A stretch of DNA of 64,000 nt from Apostichopus japonicus (lineage: Eukaryota; Echinodermata; Holothuroidea; Aspidochirotida; Stichopodidae), in assembly GCF_037975245.1 (NCBI RefSeq), contig NC_092568.1, positions 9,321,001 through 9,385,000 of the forward strand, written 5' to 3'. This document shows, piece after piece, positions 23,481-36,990 of this stretch. The notes under the pieces are model-generated. The model was not told the origin of the DNA and made no database searches. It was given only the letters and a program-made list of their open reading frames with translations. Numbering within the stretch: the stretch's first letter is position 1; the number at the start of each line of letters is the position of its first letter. The position numbers were made by a program, and so were the translations under genes.

Positions 23481-26400
23481 TCAAAACATTTGACATATCA
23501 ACGTTCAATAAAACATACAAGCAATCTTCCACAATATCAAATCAGTTTTCCCTGTACACAAATACCCTGTGGAGGGAGAGGGGGGGGGGGTTGATGCAGG
23601 AATGGGGAAAAATAGTATTTATGATTATAACAATATTAAGTTGGAATGGACAACAAAACAATTATTGTGAGAATTAATAGCAAGAATTAATAACTCTCAC
23701 TTTAATTCAGGTTTTTGAGTATGTTCTGCAACTTTCCAACACCTATACCGATTATGATGTACTTCAATAACTTTATTTCCATCACATGTACCTTTATACA
23801 ATGGTTCTCACAATAAAGCAGCTTTTTCAGCTCTGAGACTTCAAGACGATAAATAACATTTGTTATGGCTATATAGATATTATCCTAACACATATAGCAA
23901 CACTATAAAACAGAATCAAGATCAGAATCAAATACCTTGCATTAAGTTTTATATCGACATTCCTGAAAATCTTGCATTTAATTTATCCCATAGAGTGGTT
24001 AGATTTCTCGAATATACCCAAAAATTCCCCCCCCCCACTACTGTATACGCCATATCCTCGAAGATCCATTTATAGAGTACAAAGTGCACACACAGATTTA
24101 AGCAACGATGACGTAGCCCCAAACTGTATCAATCAAATCCGCCACACTTCGAGCACGACACGAATATGAGACGTTTTCCTAACAAATCATATTAAAAACG
24201 ATATTAAAAGAAATAAAAAAAAATAAAACGGGCAGATGACTTCCTCATCCAGCCCTGCCTTATAACAGCATCTTCAACCGTTTTCAGAACCACTTAAAAA
24301 AAGGAGCCAAAAAAATTTCAAGCTATCCTTTCAAATTTGGGTGGGAATCGTAGATATCAACAGACATCTTAAGAAACGTGGTTTCTCTAAAAATGCACTT
24401 TTCCGAGTTTGACGTCATTGTGAGGTAAGTCAGGATGATTTATTTATCGTCGGGCTATTACAGTTCCTGAGAAAACAGCGGCTTTTTTTTTTTGTGTTTT
24501 TGGTCTCCTTTCCTTTCTTCATCTTCTTCTTTTCTATTTTATTTTTGGTTTTTTTTTGACCTCTTACGTCTTCATTTTTCCCTTCCACCAATGATTTCTT
24601 ACGAAGATGTAAATCATGATCCGACGTTTGGCTAGTCTTGGATGAATAAGCACCATCGCAAAAGGACTTGATATTTTTAAAACAACGGCGTTTAATCGTT
24701 TAAAACAAAGTATACACCCACTATGCATACAGGAAACAAGAATATGTATGACGGTGTTAATGAATGATTGGCATGGGAAATACTGAAGAAAACAAGTTTC
24801 GAAAAGCAGCAGACATTTTTTCATTTTGGTCGACAAATTTACAAAGCTCCTTTCAGTATTACTCAGTAATCAAAAAATATATGATCAAACTAAAAAAAAT
24901 TATCAAAATGCAGTTTATGTGATGGACAAGGTAATCTTTTCAACACTAATTTACTATTTTCATCCAGACACATATTTATATTATATTAGCCACATCCCTA
25001 TTATAAAATGCAAACTGGATATATTGAGCCCCCCCTCCCCCAAAGAAATTAAAACACTAAAACCTTTTTTCTTCAATGTGTGAAATGCATCTTTGCTATA
25101 GTCGATTTTAAGCTTAATGAACTACACATTTGTTAATTATGGGGAATTTTACTATGGAATGGTTTATGGCAAGAGACGGAATCACACCATTCAAAATTCA
25201 GCGTGTGCTGCTTGAAGACGCAGACATTAAGCTGTTAGAGACCTAACTTATACATGTAGCTATACTAAGTCCATCAATTCCTTGCTGACGTCACTTGCTT
25301 GCGTTGGTTGTCTGCAGCAGCGTTATAATGATGGTTTGTTTACGTGATAAATCAAACTTTGTGACCTAGACAGGGAGAAAGAGGTTCGCTATTATCTCTG
25401 TTTGCATCAGAGCAACTTTTTCAGAAGACTTTAGGAGAAACTCAACAGATGCCCTTACATAAATCAACTGCTACATGTCACACAGGGTTCAATTTTTGTG
25501 TCATTCACAGACCGCACCGTGATTCACCTGGCCTAACTGGGGTCTTGAAACAAGCTCCACATTTGGCACCTTAAACGATATTAACATCTTTTCACAACGA
25601 ACAGGAAATGTGATCATCGCCTTCTGCAAAAGTACCTCAACCGGCTGGTGGTTCCTCTGGTGCTAAGGGCCCAATGGCACACTAGTTCAGAGCCTGTAAT
25701 CCGGCAGGCCAATCTACCGATGACCCGGGCTGGCCTCAGCCCAATACCACTACTAAAATTGTGTCCCACAAATTTTAATTCACCCAGGCAGAGTAAATCA
25801 AATCATTACAGATGCCATAGGTCAGATGGGACATCTCCAATCCTCTGTTATCCTCCGATTTTGCAAACTTTCCACATTTTTGCACACGAAATTGACCTGT
25901 AAAAAACCCTCAATGAAATTTCCTAGACTTTTTCTTGCATAACATATAAGACAATGCATACATTTGTGGATACACACATACATACACGCACACATACTGT
26001 ATCATCTATGAAGAGACTGATAAAAAATGACAGCAATTTGACTGTTAATGAAGCAGCTTTTCGTGTTCGATTTGATACATTTTTTGTAATGTTTTTCGAT
26101 CCCATGAAAATGTATCTCAAATATAGTACAGCTCGCAGCTTTGACTACTGTATAGTCAATTTGCACTTTAGGAGTTTAGAGCCAAAAATGTCAAAGCTTT
26201 AAGAATTTGAGTTTTAAATTCGAAAAGAACTGTCTTAGAGATGAAATGTTGAGAATTGAATACCGGCTCTATCTCACTCGCTCATTAACATACAAAATTT
26301 GATAAAGAAATCTAGGAGGGACGTTTGGTGTCTAATAGTTTAGATAATACGGTGTCTAGTAGTTTGCTTAATTCCGATCTTATTTTGGGAAGCACTTGAT

Positions 26401-27906
26401 TTTTAGGGTTTCGGTAAGAATGACGACCAAATGCAAAAAAAAGCTGCTTGGAATACGGTCATTTCCGTTGCCTTGGAGACAAATTTGTTGATGTTTTGGT
26501 TTGTTATAATCTCAGCTGTATACTTGATACAATACGTTTCAGCTAAAATGTTTATGCATGCATGTGCATTCCATCCCTTTCTTGGTTCAACAAGATCAAA
26601 ATCACCTCATGGAATGAAATATAGAAATATGCTGGTCGTCTATTATTGGCTGTTAACCTTCGTTCATTTAACGCCTCCTTCATTGCAACCCATATACCTT
26701 ACTGAGAGAAATAAGCATTTATTTATTATTAAAGGAAACCAAACCAAACCAAAGTCTTTGGTCTATGGGGAGATATGCAGTATGGGAAGATCCCTATGAT
26801 GTTTAACTTTCCCAAAAAGCCTGGAAAAAAATCCTACTCCATTTGGGAGAGAACACAGTTTTATGAATAACAGTTTTATGAATATTCCTTCATCTATAGG
26901 ACTTGATCAAGTCTAAATATGACATCATCAAAATAACAGGTTTTTTTCCTTCATATTTATCAATTTATAGTGTTTTACCCTTTCGATCTACATATGGGTT
27001 TCTGCGAATGTTAAATCTAAACACATTGAAGTTTTGACACGCCCTGTAATGATGGCATTAATTGGTACGCACAGCTGTCAACAATGATTATATGTAACTT
27101 TTGAATATTAAACAAGCAAAAGAAAGGGAATTATTTAAGTCAACAAGGTTTGACATCTTTGGGATAGTACAGTTAGTACCACATCACTTGTTTACAAAAT
27201 GGCTGGGCATTCCCCCAACACTACTTTCTAAAACCAAATCTCACAACAGAAAGCATGACTTTTCTTTATAGCATGTTTGAGGAAGTTTCCAAATTGATAA
27301 TAAGAAGGAAAAAAAATTCATCTACATCTCTTATATAAAATAGAAAAAAAAATATCATGATTGAATGAATGAGTTTGCTTTTCCATTATTATGCCCTCTC
27401 TATCTACTAACGAATGTAACTAGGAGAACTAAATTAAGCCCCCTTGAAAATAATTGATTTGGTAAGTTATGGCAATTTGGTGGCATGCAACTTCCACCTG
27501 CCATTCTTATTTCGGTGGCATGCACTTCTGCCTGCCATTCTTATTTCGGTTTGCAAGATACCAAAATGCTAACAGGAAACTAATGATTACTTAACATACA
27601 AAGTAACCAAAACAATCTTCATTATACTGATGATAAATTTTTACTTCATTTTTATACTGTTCCAAACCAAGTTTGCCTCAAGAGAAATTAAAAGACAACC
27701 CACTTCACCTGTTTTGCCTCTAAAAACAAGATAGGGTATAAAAGAAACGGATAAAAAATAAAAATAATAGTTCCATTAACTACTTCAGCTCATATAAATA
27801 TCAAAACCCTAATGAGTCAAAAACCATTACCCAAAACAGCAAATAATAAATAATTAAAGAAAAGGAAGGAAAAAAAGAAGAAAAAAATTCTCCAAAAAAA
27901 GGAAAA

Positions 27907-28087
27907 AACATTAAAAACCTGAACTTTTCCCTCCCAGTCATTTTATCTCAATAAAAAGAAAAAGAATAAGAAAAAATATCAAAAACTCCCCCCCCCCCAA
28001 AAAAAAAAAAAATGTAAAAACCTGAACTTTTCCCTCCCAGTCATTTTATATCTATAAAAAGAAAAAAAGAATCAGAAAAAAATATCA
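27907..28087 (+). repeat. Tandem duplication of about 115 bp
   Basis: ACCTGAACTTTTCCCTCCCA-GTCATTTTAT occurs at about 27917 and again at about 28020. Each copy is followed by an A-rich AAAAGAAAAAGAAT-type stretch, and the copies are separated by a C10-A14 run. Confidence 0.9.
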
Positions 28088-29279
28088 TGGAGGATAATAC
28101 CCACGCTATTGAAATTAGGCTAACTGTTGCACTTACAGAAGAATTCTCTTTAAGTACCTATCCTTATGACCTTATCCCCAGGATCACGTTATACAGCCAG
28201 CGTGAAGATTTAAATGCATTCCACCCACACATAAACGATGACTTGCTGTTACAGCAGGCGTACTTACTCCCTAGGTTATAAAATTCAGATATCAGAGAGA
28301 GAATGAGAGTGTGTATCTTTATATGCAACATCAGCCTACACACTTGGTCTGCCATAATCTTAGCACTTTGTGTGACACACTCTTAACGCATCAAAAGCTG
28401 TGCAAGTTACATCTTTTAGCTTTGTTTTGCTTTAATTATGATCTTTCTGTTGCAAGTGAACGTTTGGGTGGTGGAGGAGGGGCTGGTGGGGGGGTAGGGC
28501 AGGAGGGTGGTGGCAAGAAGATCAATCCCAATTTCATTCACACAGACAATGGGACAGTATTACCTATAAACCTTTAAATTTTGGAATATATCCGTAAAAT
28601 GATAATAACAATATTAACGATAATTATAATTACATAGCTAGTAATAATAAAGGGAGCTAGGGCTTCAGAGATAGGTACAGTAGCAGGGCCCTGTCGACCC
28701 CCCAAGCCTCCATCTCCAACCTACACCAAAAAGGAAACATGATTCTCAATGAGATGTGTTGTGAGTGATTATTTATAAACATGTGCAATGCTATAATTCC
28801 ATGTTCCTTTTGATGTTTAATATATAATTGATGTATAATTTGATGTTTAAATATAATTCAATATTTCACCCAAACCAAAACGAGAGAGAGAGAAAGAAAA
28901 ACCATTAATTATCAGATTGTTATAATACAACTATCGCAATCGTTCCAACGACTGAGCACATGTTAAATACTGTTTAATTGCAAATGAACCCTGTTGCAGT
29001 AATCGTAGAATATTCTATAAGATCTTTAAATTGATGATATATATGTACTGCAAGGGTTCATGGAGAGTTTAAATGGTAAAATCAGCACAAAGCATCAAAA
29101 GTTGAATTTATGTACACCCACACAGGGTTATAAGGAGGGAAATAAAAAGTCACAAGTAGACTACGTAATAAAAAAAAAATAATAAGACACGTACATGAAA
29201 AGTAAAACAGAAGAAGAAGAAGGGGGTGAGGGAGACCTGATCAAGGATGAAAGATGACAGAATGTAAGAAATAATTTAC

Positions 29280-29321
29280 CTCTTCTGACATCTGCAACAT
29301 ACGCCTCGTACTCTCCAATGA
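29280..29321 (-). CDS. SNAP25: SNAP-25-like exon 3: start of the Qb SNARE helix
   Basis: This 42-nt mini-exon has acceptor CTTCTCTTACAG at 29322 and donor AGAG|GTAAAT. It encodes SLESTRRMLQMSEE in phase 0 at both ends. SLESTRRML is nearly invariant in SNAP-25 and SNAP-23 and carries the first layer residues of the first SNARE helix. The length and phase equal the vertebrate exon 3. The upstream exon should encode the initiator Met and the ELEEMQ-RADQ segment. I could not find that on the minus strand between 29322 and 64000, so the usual N-terminus is outside the window, too diverged for me to see, or replaced by another first exon. Confidence 0.95.
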
Positions 29322-29836
29322 CTGTAAGAGAAGGAAAGGGAACAGAAAAGGTCAGGGTTAATCGTAAACTGTATTACCGATATCGTATTTAAAGTGTCAG
29401 GACGTAATCTCCAGGAAGTAACCTTTACAGAACACCTCCGAGAGCTTATAATTACGTTAACTATATCATTCTATTTACGAGCCTATACATGTACCAAGAA
29501 ATGCAATTTTAAAGGTATCATATAGCCTCTCTGTCACCTTCAGTGAATGCTTTTTTTTGTGTGTAGGTGGGTTGATTCTACATTTTGAAGATACATCCAT
29601 TTATATACTCTTCATGCAAATAAAGGTCATTTCAAGTCAATATAGAGAGCCACAGACAAAAGGTGGAAAGAATCTATGTGGGAGAAGGTAACGTACGTAA
29701 ACTACCTACATACGTACTTCCTGTTCGCCCGAGGCATACGCAGGAGCAAATAACTTTGTAAACAACTCTCCTCTGTGATATCAGACAACATATAGCTACA
29801 TCAGAACATTAAACTTCCTGTATTAATCTGATTAGT
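29322..29836. other. Intron immediately upstream of exon 3
   Basis: About 515 bp of ordinary AT-rich sequence between exon 3 and the (GGGA)n tract. Nothing recognised apart from the acceptor region. Confidence 0.5.
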
Positions 29837-30139
29837 AAGGGAGGGAGGGAGGGAGGGAGGGAGGGAGGGAGGGAGGGAGGGAGGGAGGGAGGGAGGGAGG
29901 GAGGGAGGGAGGGAGGGAGGGAGGGAGGGAGGGAGGGAGGGAGGGAGGGAGGGAGGGAGGGAGGGAGGGAGGGAGGGAGGGAGGGAGGGAGGGAGGGAGG
30001 GAGGGAGGGAGGGAGGGAGGGAGGGAGGGAGGGAGGGAGGGAGGGAGGGAGGGAGGGAGGGAGGGAGGGAGGGAGGGAGGGAGGGAGGGAGGGAGGGAGG
30101 GAGGGAGGGAGGGAGGGAGGGTAGGGAGAGAGGGAGGGA
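29837..30139 (+). repeat. About 300-bp (GGGA)n polypurine tract
   Basis: Some 70 essentially perfect GGGA/GAGG units with small interruptions only at the right end. The opposite strand, which is the sense strand of the SNAP-25-like gene, is (CCCT)n. Pure purine mirror repeats with GGG triplets can form quadruplex or triplex DNA. A proline/serine/leucine open frame on the minus strand is a by-product. Confidence 0.98.
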
Positions 30140-32560
30140 TTATAATGATCCATCCAAAAGTGAGCTAAACTACAGACTAAAACTAATGGTTTATGTCCTA
30201 AACCTAAACTCATCTTTCCCACGCAGTACATATTTTGGTCATTTTGAAATTTGCTAACTTTTTTGGAAAACAAAAAAATTCAGAGGGATCGACAACCAGA
30301 CAAAAATACTTCAGAATTGTCCTGTGATGTGTGTACGGGTATCTCCAAAATCACCTTTCACCGTAGTTGATTTAATACAATCATGACATTGTACATGCAT
30401 TGCATATGAGGCTAGATGGAGTGCACCTTCTTGGCTCCTAATTGACGCACAAGGAAACGATATGGGCCTCAATATAGGTTCAAAGCAGTTAGACAACTGA
30501 GGTAAGGGAGTCGCTCCATTATCTGCACAGCTATCATATATACTGATTGAAGTGAAGGCTGAATGACAAATTAAACAGATGTACTCACCAAAGAACAACA
30601 ACAAAAATCTATTTTGAAACAGACAGGAATATGGTATTGGAATATTGTACAACAACTTGGCACAAAACTGCAATTGCATAGCTCCCCCATTCGATATTAA
30701 AACCCTCAGTTTTGCACGGTTATACTTTCATAGCTGACTTTTTGTAGTGCCGTTTGTAGTTGTACAGGCCCAATATTCATGGCAAAATGTGCCCAATATG
30801 CATGGCAATGTGCCCAATGTGGCCATTTAATTGATTCCATTCAAATCTTACTGCAGAAGCTGTACAGTTGTAGCAGAGCTTCTCATAGCATGGAATAAAT
30901 TGTTAAACATTATACAAATTGTATGCATAATGGTGCTTTACTTACAAGATGGCAACAGGCAAATCCTTGCTTGAACTTTAACAGATATATGTACCCAACA
31001 TTTTCTAATGCATTTTTTTTTGGGGGGGGGGGAGAAAGGGGGGCATTAAAGAAATATTGGTACTCTGCATGTATGTACTTAATAAATTAAAATAAATTAT
31101 AATCTATAACATTTAGATTCTTTCCAATTTCCTTCAGTTTGCATAATTCTACATATATGGCATGATCAGCATAATTAATGTATAAATGAAATAATAATCC
31201 AGCGTCAAAATTGGAGGCTTTAAAATATGCTGCAGGAAATATGTATGTGGGCATATGTGCCACAAGGCATATATATATTTTCTGTTCAGTAACAGGGACA
31301 GCATCTTAAAATACAGTACAATGTGAGAACTCTTTTCACAGATTACACACTTAAATACAAACAGATCAAACTTAAAAATTTGTCTGTTTGTACCTAAATA
31401 TGTCTCCAAATATGTCTCTAATAACTAAATTAATTTGTCAATAATAGTGCATTACCATAACAAAATTGTTATTTCTACTAATTAAGTGAGTTAATAATTA
31501 ATACAGTTTGCTAACTAAAAAACAGGAAAATGTAATCAATGGATGTATATCCATGACTATACTTTGCCCTAATTATTCTCTTTTTTTTAATATCAATGTA
31601 ACAAAATACTGGAGTTATATATATGTATAGGTGAGAATTAGTTGCGACTAGTGGAACACTAGTACTTAGTTGTTACTCAGAGTTTCACGCGTTGAGTGAT
31701 CATCAGACAACTGTATATATATATAAGTGTATGTATGACGGCAGAATTTGTAGAGTGAAACTAAAAAGTCAAGAGATTTGCCAGGAAACAGTCTTAACAT
31801 TTTTCAAGAGGCTGATTTATAAGTCTTTATATATGTATCCACCTCTTAAAATGACTAAATTGAGGCAGAATTTACCTTTTAACCTATTGAAAATATCTAT
31901 TCCCTTTATGATTACTTTTAATTTGTCCAATTTTTCCCCCTCTTTTCCCCATTCTCCCTTTTCCCCTCTTTCTCCAGAATCTATCGAGTTCTACCAAATC
32001 AGAAGATATTCGCATCCAGTTCACTACAACAATTTCAAAGTTTCTGTTTATCAGTGCTAAATACATTGACGACAAGTGAGGACGTTTAGTTGGTTTCGAG
32101 AATTAGATGTATGTTGGCCCCTGCAATGATGCAATCTGACATTTGTTTCGAAATGTCAGTAAAATGGCAAAGATATGTGTTGATGCGGTTGCTCACCAGA
32201 ATGACAGGTAGAGCCACTGTAATCATTTAAGTTGTAAAAGCTAAGTTCGGCCTGGAGCATTTCTTTTGAGTCGTTTCACAGGAGAATCTCCAAACGTCAC
32301 AGAATTCGCACAGTCTATCGTATAATTCAAAGATTCTAAATGGCTAAATTCTTTCAAAAAATGATCTGAAATGTATTAACTTGTGTAAATTCTGCAATTG
32401 GTTTGTTTATTTGACACTTTACTATTTTAGAATGGTTTCCCTACCTCCCACTTTCTACTATCCTGCATGCATTATTAAGTTCTCTCCACATCTTTAAAAG
32501 GAAAATACATTTATCATTACATATCATTCATCAATAAAATAACCAAACTTGAACCAACCA

Positions 32561-32564
<4 letters not shown>

Positions 32565-32606
<42 letters not shown>
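32565..32606. repeat. (TA)n microsatellite
   Basis: About 40 bp of TA dinucleotides with a variant tail. Confidence 0.95.
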
Positions 32607-32609
<3 letters not shown>

Positions 32610-32999
32610 TTCTATATATATATATACATATGCAACAATTAAGATATATTTAAATTAATGATTAACTTTAGAAGGAAAGTCCAGATGAAAAATTATTCAT
32701 GCTGTTATCTCCAATACGGTACTTAGGAACTAAATGCATTTCACCAGTGCGATGACGCTTAGAATGCGTTCCTCTGTCACATCAATCAAAGTAAAGTCTC
32801 CTCTGGATAATCCTTTATAAAGAACTAATTGTCCTGTCTTTACTATCACAAAACTGGCAAATGGCACTAGATGAACCTGTCCTACTGGCTCTGCTAAGCC
32901 ATTAACACACACTTGGATATAGAAACAGATCATCAATTGTCGTTAACTTTAAATGATCTAAGGCAGAGACGGGCTGACTGTATTACTAGGTGTGTGTGT

Positions 33000-33037
33000 A
33001 TATGTATATGTATATATATATGTATATATATATATAT

Positions 33038-33069
<32 letters not shown>
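33000..33069. repeat. (TA)n microsatellite with TG interruptions
   Basis: TATATG variants followed by uninterrupted TA dinucleotides. Confidence 0.95.
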
Positions 33070-33072
<3 letters not shown>

Positions 33073-35988
33073 AGGATGACTTTTAGGCACCAAATTAATT
33101 TGAATATCATTTTGGAGAATATTAGAAAACACTTATTAATTGTACTCCAACATGCTTTTCTATAGCACTTTTAATTTGGGAGAATTTATTATTGTTCTTC
33201 TTCTTCTTGCTGTAATTTATGACCTTCTGAACATCTGGGGGTCATCAATGAAAGTGGCTGGAATACTCAGTCTAACACCCAGACCATTTAGCTCAGTCCC
33301 TCCGATGTATCGCAGAACTCAATGGGACAACATAATAGCATGTTTACAGTGTATTACAGATTTGTCAAGGACAAAACAATGTGTTTAATGTCCTCCACTG
33401 ATATGCTCTGTTGTTCAGATGAAGTTATTAAATAACATGATTTTAGTTGAGTTCTTATAATTTATGTACAATGGCTATAACATTACCATTTAGTCCTGGA
33501 GGGAGTAAAAACAAATGAAGACATATATGGCCATATATATATATGCTATGAATTTAAACATTCAGATAATGCATTACCCACAAAAGTGTTAAGACTTTAC
33601 TGGTGTCCCATCATTTACAACAAAACAACGATTTGGATGTATCAAAAGTAAACTGGACAAAATTCAGTTAAGCAGTCTACAGAATGGTAGATTTATCAGG
33701 AAGAGCAAACACATGGGTGGTGACCAAGAGGGTACAGTGCATACTAATATTATCTAACTACCTATCTAGCTAGATAGCTAGCTGGCTAGCTAGCTAGTTA
33801 GATGAAAAAGTGCAATACTTAAGTAGAGACAAGTAAGCAAAGCATGAATTACACTATTAAGATACATTAGTGACCAATATAAGAAATCATCCTTTACAGA
33901 AAAATGAGCTCATACAAGCTCATAGGAGCTAATATATGTTCGTTAGGAGAGTGATGGCTTAATTGCCACAAGTTCGCAGCAAGATTGTTTCACTTTCAAA
34001 TGAGCTCTGCAAACGAGCTCATAGTGTCTTAAACAAACTTGTTGTACCTCCTAATTGAACTCACATCTTCATAAACCAAGCTCGTGGACGTGCTGACCAA
34101 CTAGCACCAGCTATGAACGAGCACGCTTTATGTTATACAATTAAACTATGAAAATGAGATCAAATCTTTACATAACAAGTTTGCTAATGTACTGGCAAGC
34201 TTGCAATACAACAAACATGAGCTTGCTGCACGATATAGGACAATATTATGAAAGTACAGTCAAACTCAATTCCACATAGCCATATAAGTAGTCTAACTTT
34301 TTCTCCTTTTTCTTTTCTTCATTTAAAAGATGACACCTTTTCAAGTGTGTGCTAAAAGTCAGGATAGATTTTTATTGGCAGAAACATTTCACTATCTGAG
34401 TGAAAAGTTGATATAGTACTAGGTAAAAGGGGGAAATTGCGAGCATTTTCCACTGTACGGGTTTGAAAATTAAATAAATTTAAAAATTAATGTCCTGACA
34501 AGCACCAACAGTTATCGTAACCTTGCAAGGTGTTTTGTGCCAAAGTTGCATAAGTTAATTGGCCACGTTTCCAGGGGACATACCCCGCATCGCTAAGAGC
34601 AGTAAGCTTCAAACGTCTGCATTAGCACTTTATTAACCTATAATACTTGTCAAAATTATGTAAAGTCATTTTTTAGCTGATTAGCTCGCTGTAGAAGACA
34701 TACTGTAGAGCACAAACTTTCAACACAGCGCAGGGATTGCAAATTTAAAGAGAATGATATAACTTTTATAATTTAGGAATAAAAAAGTACAGTTAATGTC
34801 GTGAGAAGACTATGAAGTCACATCTTCATAACAGCAAATTATATCTTTGATCTTATACCTGGGATGATCAAGAAATCATGAAATTATGAAATCAAATAGT
34901 TCGTTTAATTTAATACAACCTTCAGACTGCTGAGACCAACAGTTATTTTTTTTTACTATTTTTATTATTAAACTTGTTCATATACATGTGTTTATCACTG
35001 CTTTTGCCTTAATTCTCATTATTTGTACAATATTAATCACGATTTGAACGATACAAAATAAAATGAACCAAAAAATGCAGAATTATTACTTGCTGTTATG
35101 ACAAGTTGCAGCACCAGAAATTTCCAGAGTGGGAATAGCTGGGAAAAGGGGGGAGGGTAAAGGTGGATGGCAATTAGAAAACAGTTTTGGGGGCAATCGT
35201 TTAGGAAATGCAAAAAAATTCACCGATATAAAAGTCACTACATTGCAAATCACATGCAAATTTCCCACATCCCTAATTCCCCCATTCCCGCATTCACCCA
35301 TTCCCGCACTCCCCCATTCCCGCACTCCCCCATACCCTTGATGCCGCATATACCACTGTTCAACAACCCAACCTGTCGACCTAGTTTTAACACTTAGTAT
35401 GGCTCAGCAAATCAACCACAGCTGTTAGAAAAAAAAATGATCCTTCTTTTACATCAAAAGGAATCTAAATGATAGAATAATTTAATATCATTTTCCTGTT
35501 ACTGGTAAGCTTGGTGAAGAATCAAATTGAAACAATCCAACCCGAAAGTATTAGACTAATGTGGTTGTTATATATTATTTTTTCAAGCTGCAGTACATGC
35601 ATAGAATAGCACTGTTAAGACTGTATCAAGCTCAGCTACGGAACACACAACAACATCTAAAAAAATACGTATACAATTGACCGAACTATATGCTTGAAAA
35701 ACAATTTCGCTCAATTTCCACGAAAATTTACAACGATACTATTCCATCGCATTTCCAAGCCACCTTGAGCCAAAAAACAAAAACAAAAAATCCTAACAAT
35801 TTAAGTTTGCGAATTTAAAAAAATAATAACCAACAAAGTTTTAAAGTTCAATCTGCATTTTCATAGGAAAAAAAACACAACAAGAAAACATATTACATCC
35901 TTGCAGTTTACTACAGTTAATTCAAAAAGTTAAATGTCCTTCAATTCTGGGTCAAAATGTATCATGAATATGCAAGACCATTTACATA

Positions 35989-35989
<1 letters not shown>

Positions 35990-36067
<78 letters not shown>

Positions 36068-36095
36068 TATAGATATATATAGATATAGATATCTA
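35990..36095. repeat. (TA)n microsatellite with GATA variants
   Basis: TA dinucleotides followed by TAGATA units. Confidence 0.95.
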
Positions 36096-36384
36096 TATAT
36101 TTTTATTAAATGTGAGTGATATGACTAGAAAACAAAATTCAACTCAGCTTTATTTAATTTTCTTTCTCTAAATGCAATCGTGGAGACAGTAAAAGCATTA
36201 TAAAATTACGATTAAAAACTGTTACTGGAGGGAGGGGAAAAAAAGAATCCTTTTACAGCAATCTACTCCTATAAAACAATAATACCGTGTAGTCCATCAC
36301 TGCATCATAAAATCACGAGTAGATGTGACGCTAAGATGGACAGAGATGTAAGCAGAGCTCAGCATTAAGGTTTCTTACTACGCT

Positions 36385-36453
36385 GAACTCACATTTCGAG
36401 AAAGCCTTCTTTCCATGTACACAGACAGTGTGATAAATGTGTCATCAACATCT
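36385..36453 (-). CDS. Candidate alternative first coding exon, 23 residues
   Basis: An ATG reads MEEDVDDTFITLSVYMERR then LSRN and runs straight into a perfect donor, AAT|GTGAGT. The exit phase is 0, as SNAP-25-like exon 3 requires. The acidic start loosely resembles the MAEDAD start of vertebrate SNAP-25, but there is no heptad pattern like ELEEMQRRADQ. The surrounding DNA to 37 kb has more CG dinucleotides than its neighbours, so an internal promoter is possible. This rests only on an ATG, a donor and the phase. Chance is a real alternative. Confidence 0.25.
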
Positions 36454-36990
36454 TCTTCCATTATTATCCCTCTCCAGAGAATCAAATCCACACAGGGAAA
36501 GAAGAAGAGATGCGTCCAAATTCTCGACCAAATGACTGCATGTCTCACTAGATGATGAGGCCTGTTGCCTCGGTCGGATAAAACAGATCTCAACGACGTC
36601 GGAGTATCATCCTAGTCAAGATCGAAGCAAATGCAGGAGCTCGGCGAGAGGAACACACACACACGCAAAACCCAAAATAATAAATAAATCAAATGAAATA
36701 AACAAACACTGGAATGATCGTTCCTTCATCAGACAAACTAAAATGCCTCTAGAAATCTCCCGGTCTGACGGCTTTAAACACAGAGTCTTTCGTGTGGATA
36801 CGAGCAACCAATCCAGCCTTATTTGCACTATCTTAGACAGAACATGACAGGTTAGATCAACAGGGCTCTGGTCGGGCGACGATGACAATCACCGATTCAA
36901 CCTGTATATTCTAACGCAGCAGCGACGTCTATTCTCACACGTCGTCCGTTCGTCTGTGGATCGGTTTTGTAGCGTTTCATATCAAACTGA
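36454..36990 (-). promoter_or_regulatory. CpG-richer block upstream of the candidate exon at 36.4 kb
   Basis: CG dinucleotides are much denser here than in the flanking AT-rich intron, for example around 36570-36610, 36770-36800 and 36870-36970. No TATA box or initiator could be assigned. The composition is what an internal promoter or first-exon region would show, but an old transposon could look the same. Confidence 0.25.

Larger units (their letters stand above)
22734..29279. other. 6.5-kb intron between exons 3 and 4a
   Basis: AT-rich. It holds the AATC-type simple repeat at 22965-23480, a 37-bp duplication near 27478-27550 (TGGCATGCA-CTTC-CCTGCCATTC), a 115-bp duplication at 27907-28087 and G-rich runs near 28465-28515. 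There are no exons or recognised genes. Open frames of up to 122 codons (for example 26431-26799 plus) have no family features. Confidence 0.5.
30140..36000. other. Upstream region or intron, 30.1-36.0 kb
   Basis: AT-rich and mostly unique. It contains (TA)n tracts at 32565-32606 and 33000-33069, a CTAG-rich tetranucleotide patch at 33757-33803, a short CCCATTCCCGCA-type repeat at 35262-35335, a T-to-G junction at 31013-31031 and recurring AGCTC(A/G) words at 33900-34250. No exon could be supported. Confidence 0.5.

Noticed and set aside
26431-26799. 122-codon plus-strand frame
   Set aside because: Not repetitive, but it has no recognisable domain, codon bias or splice structure, and its length is compatible with chance in 64 kb.
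29809-30273. 154-codon proline/serine/leucine-rich open frame on the minus strand
   Set aside because: It is only the (CCCT)n strand of a simple repeat. All frames are open because the unit has no stop.
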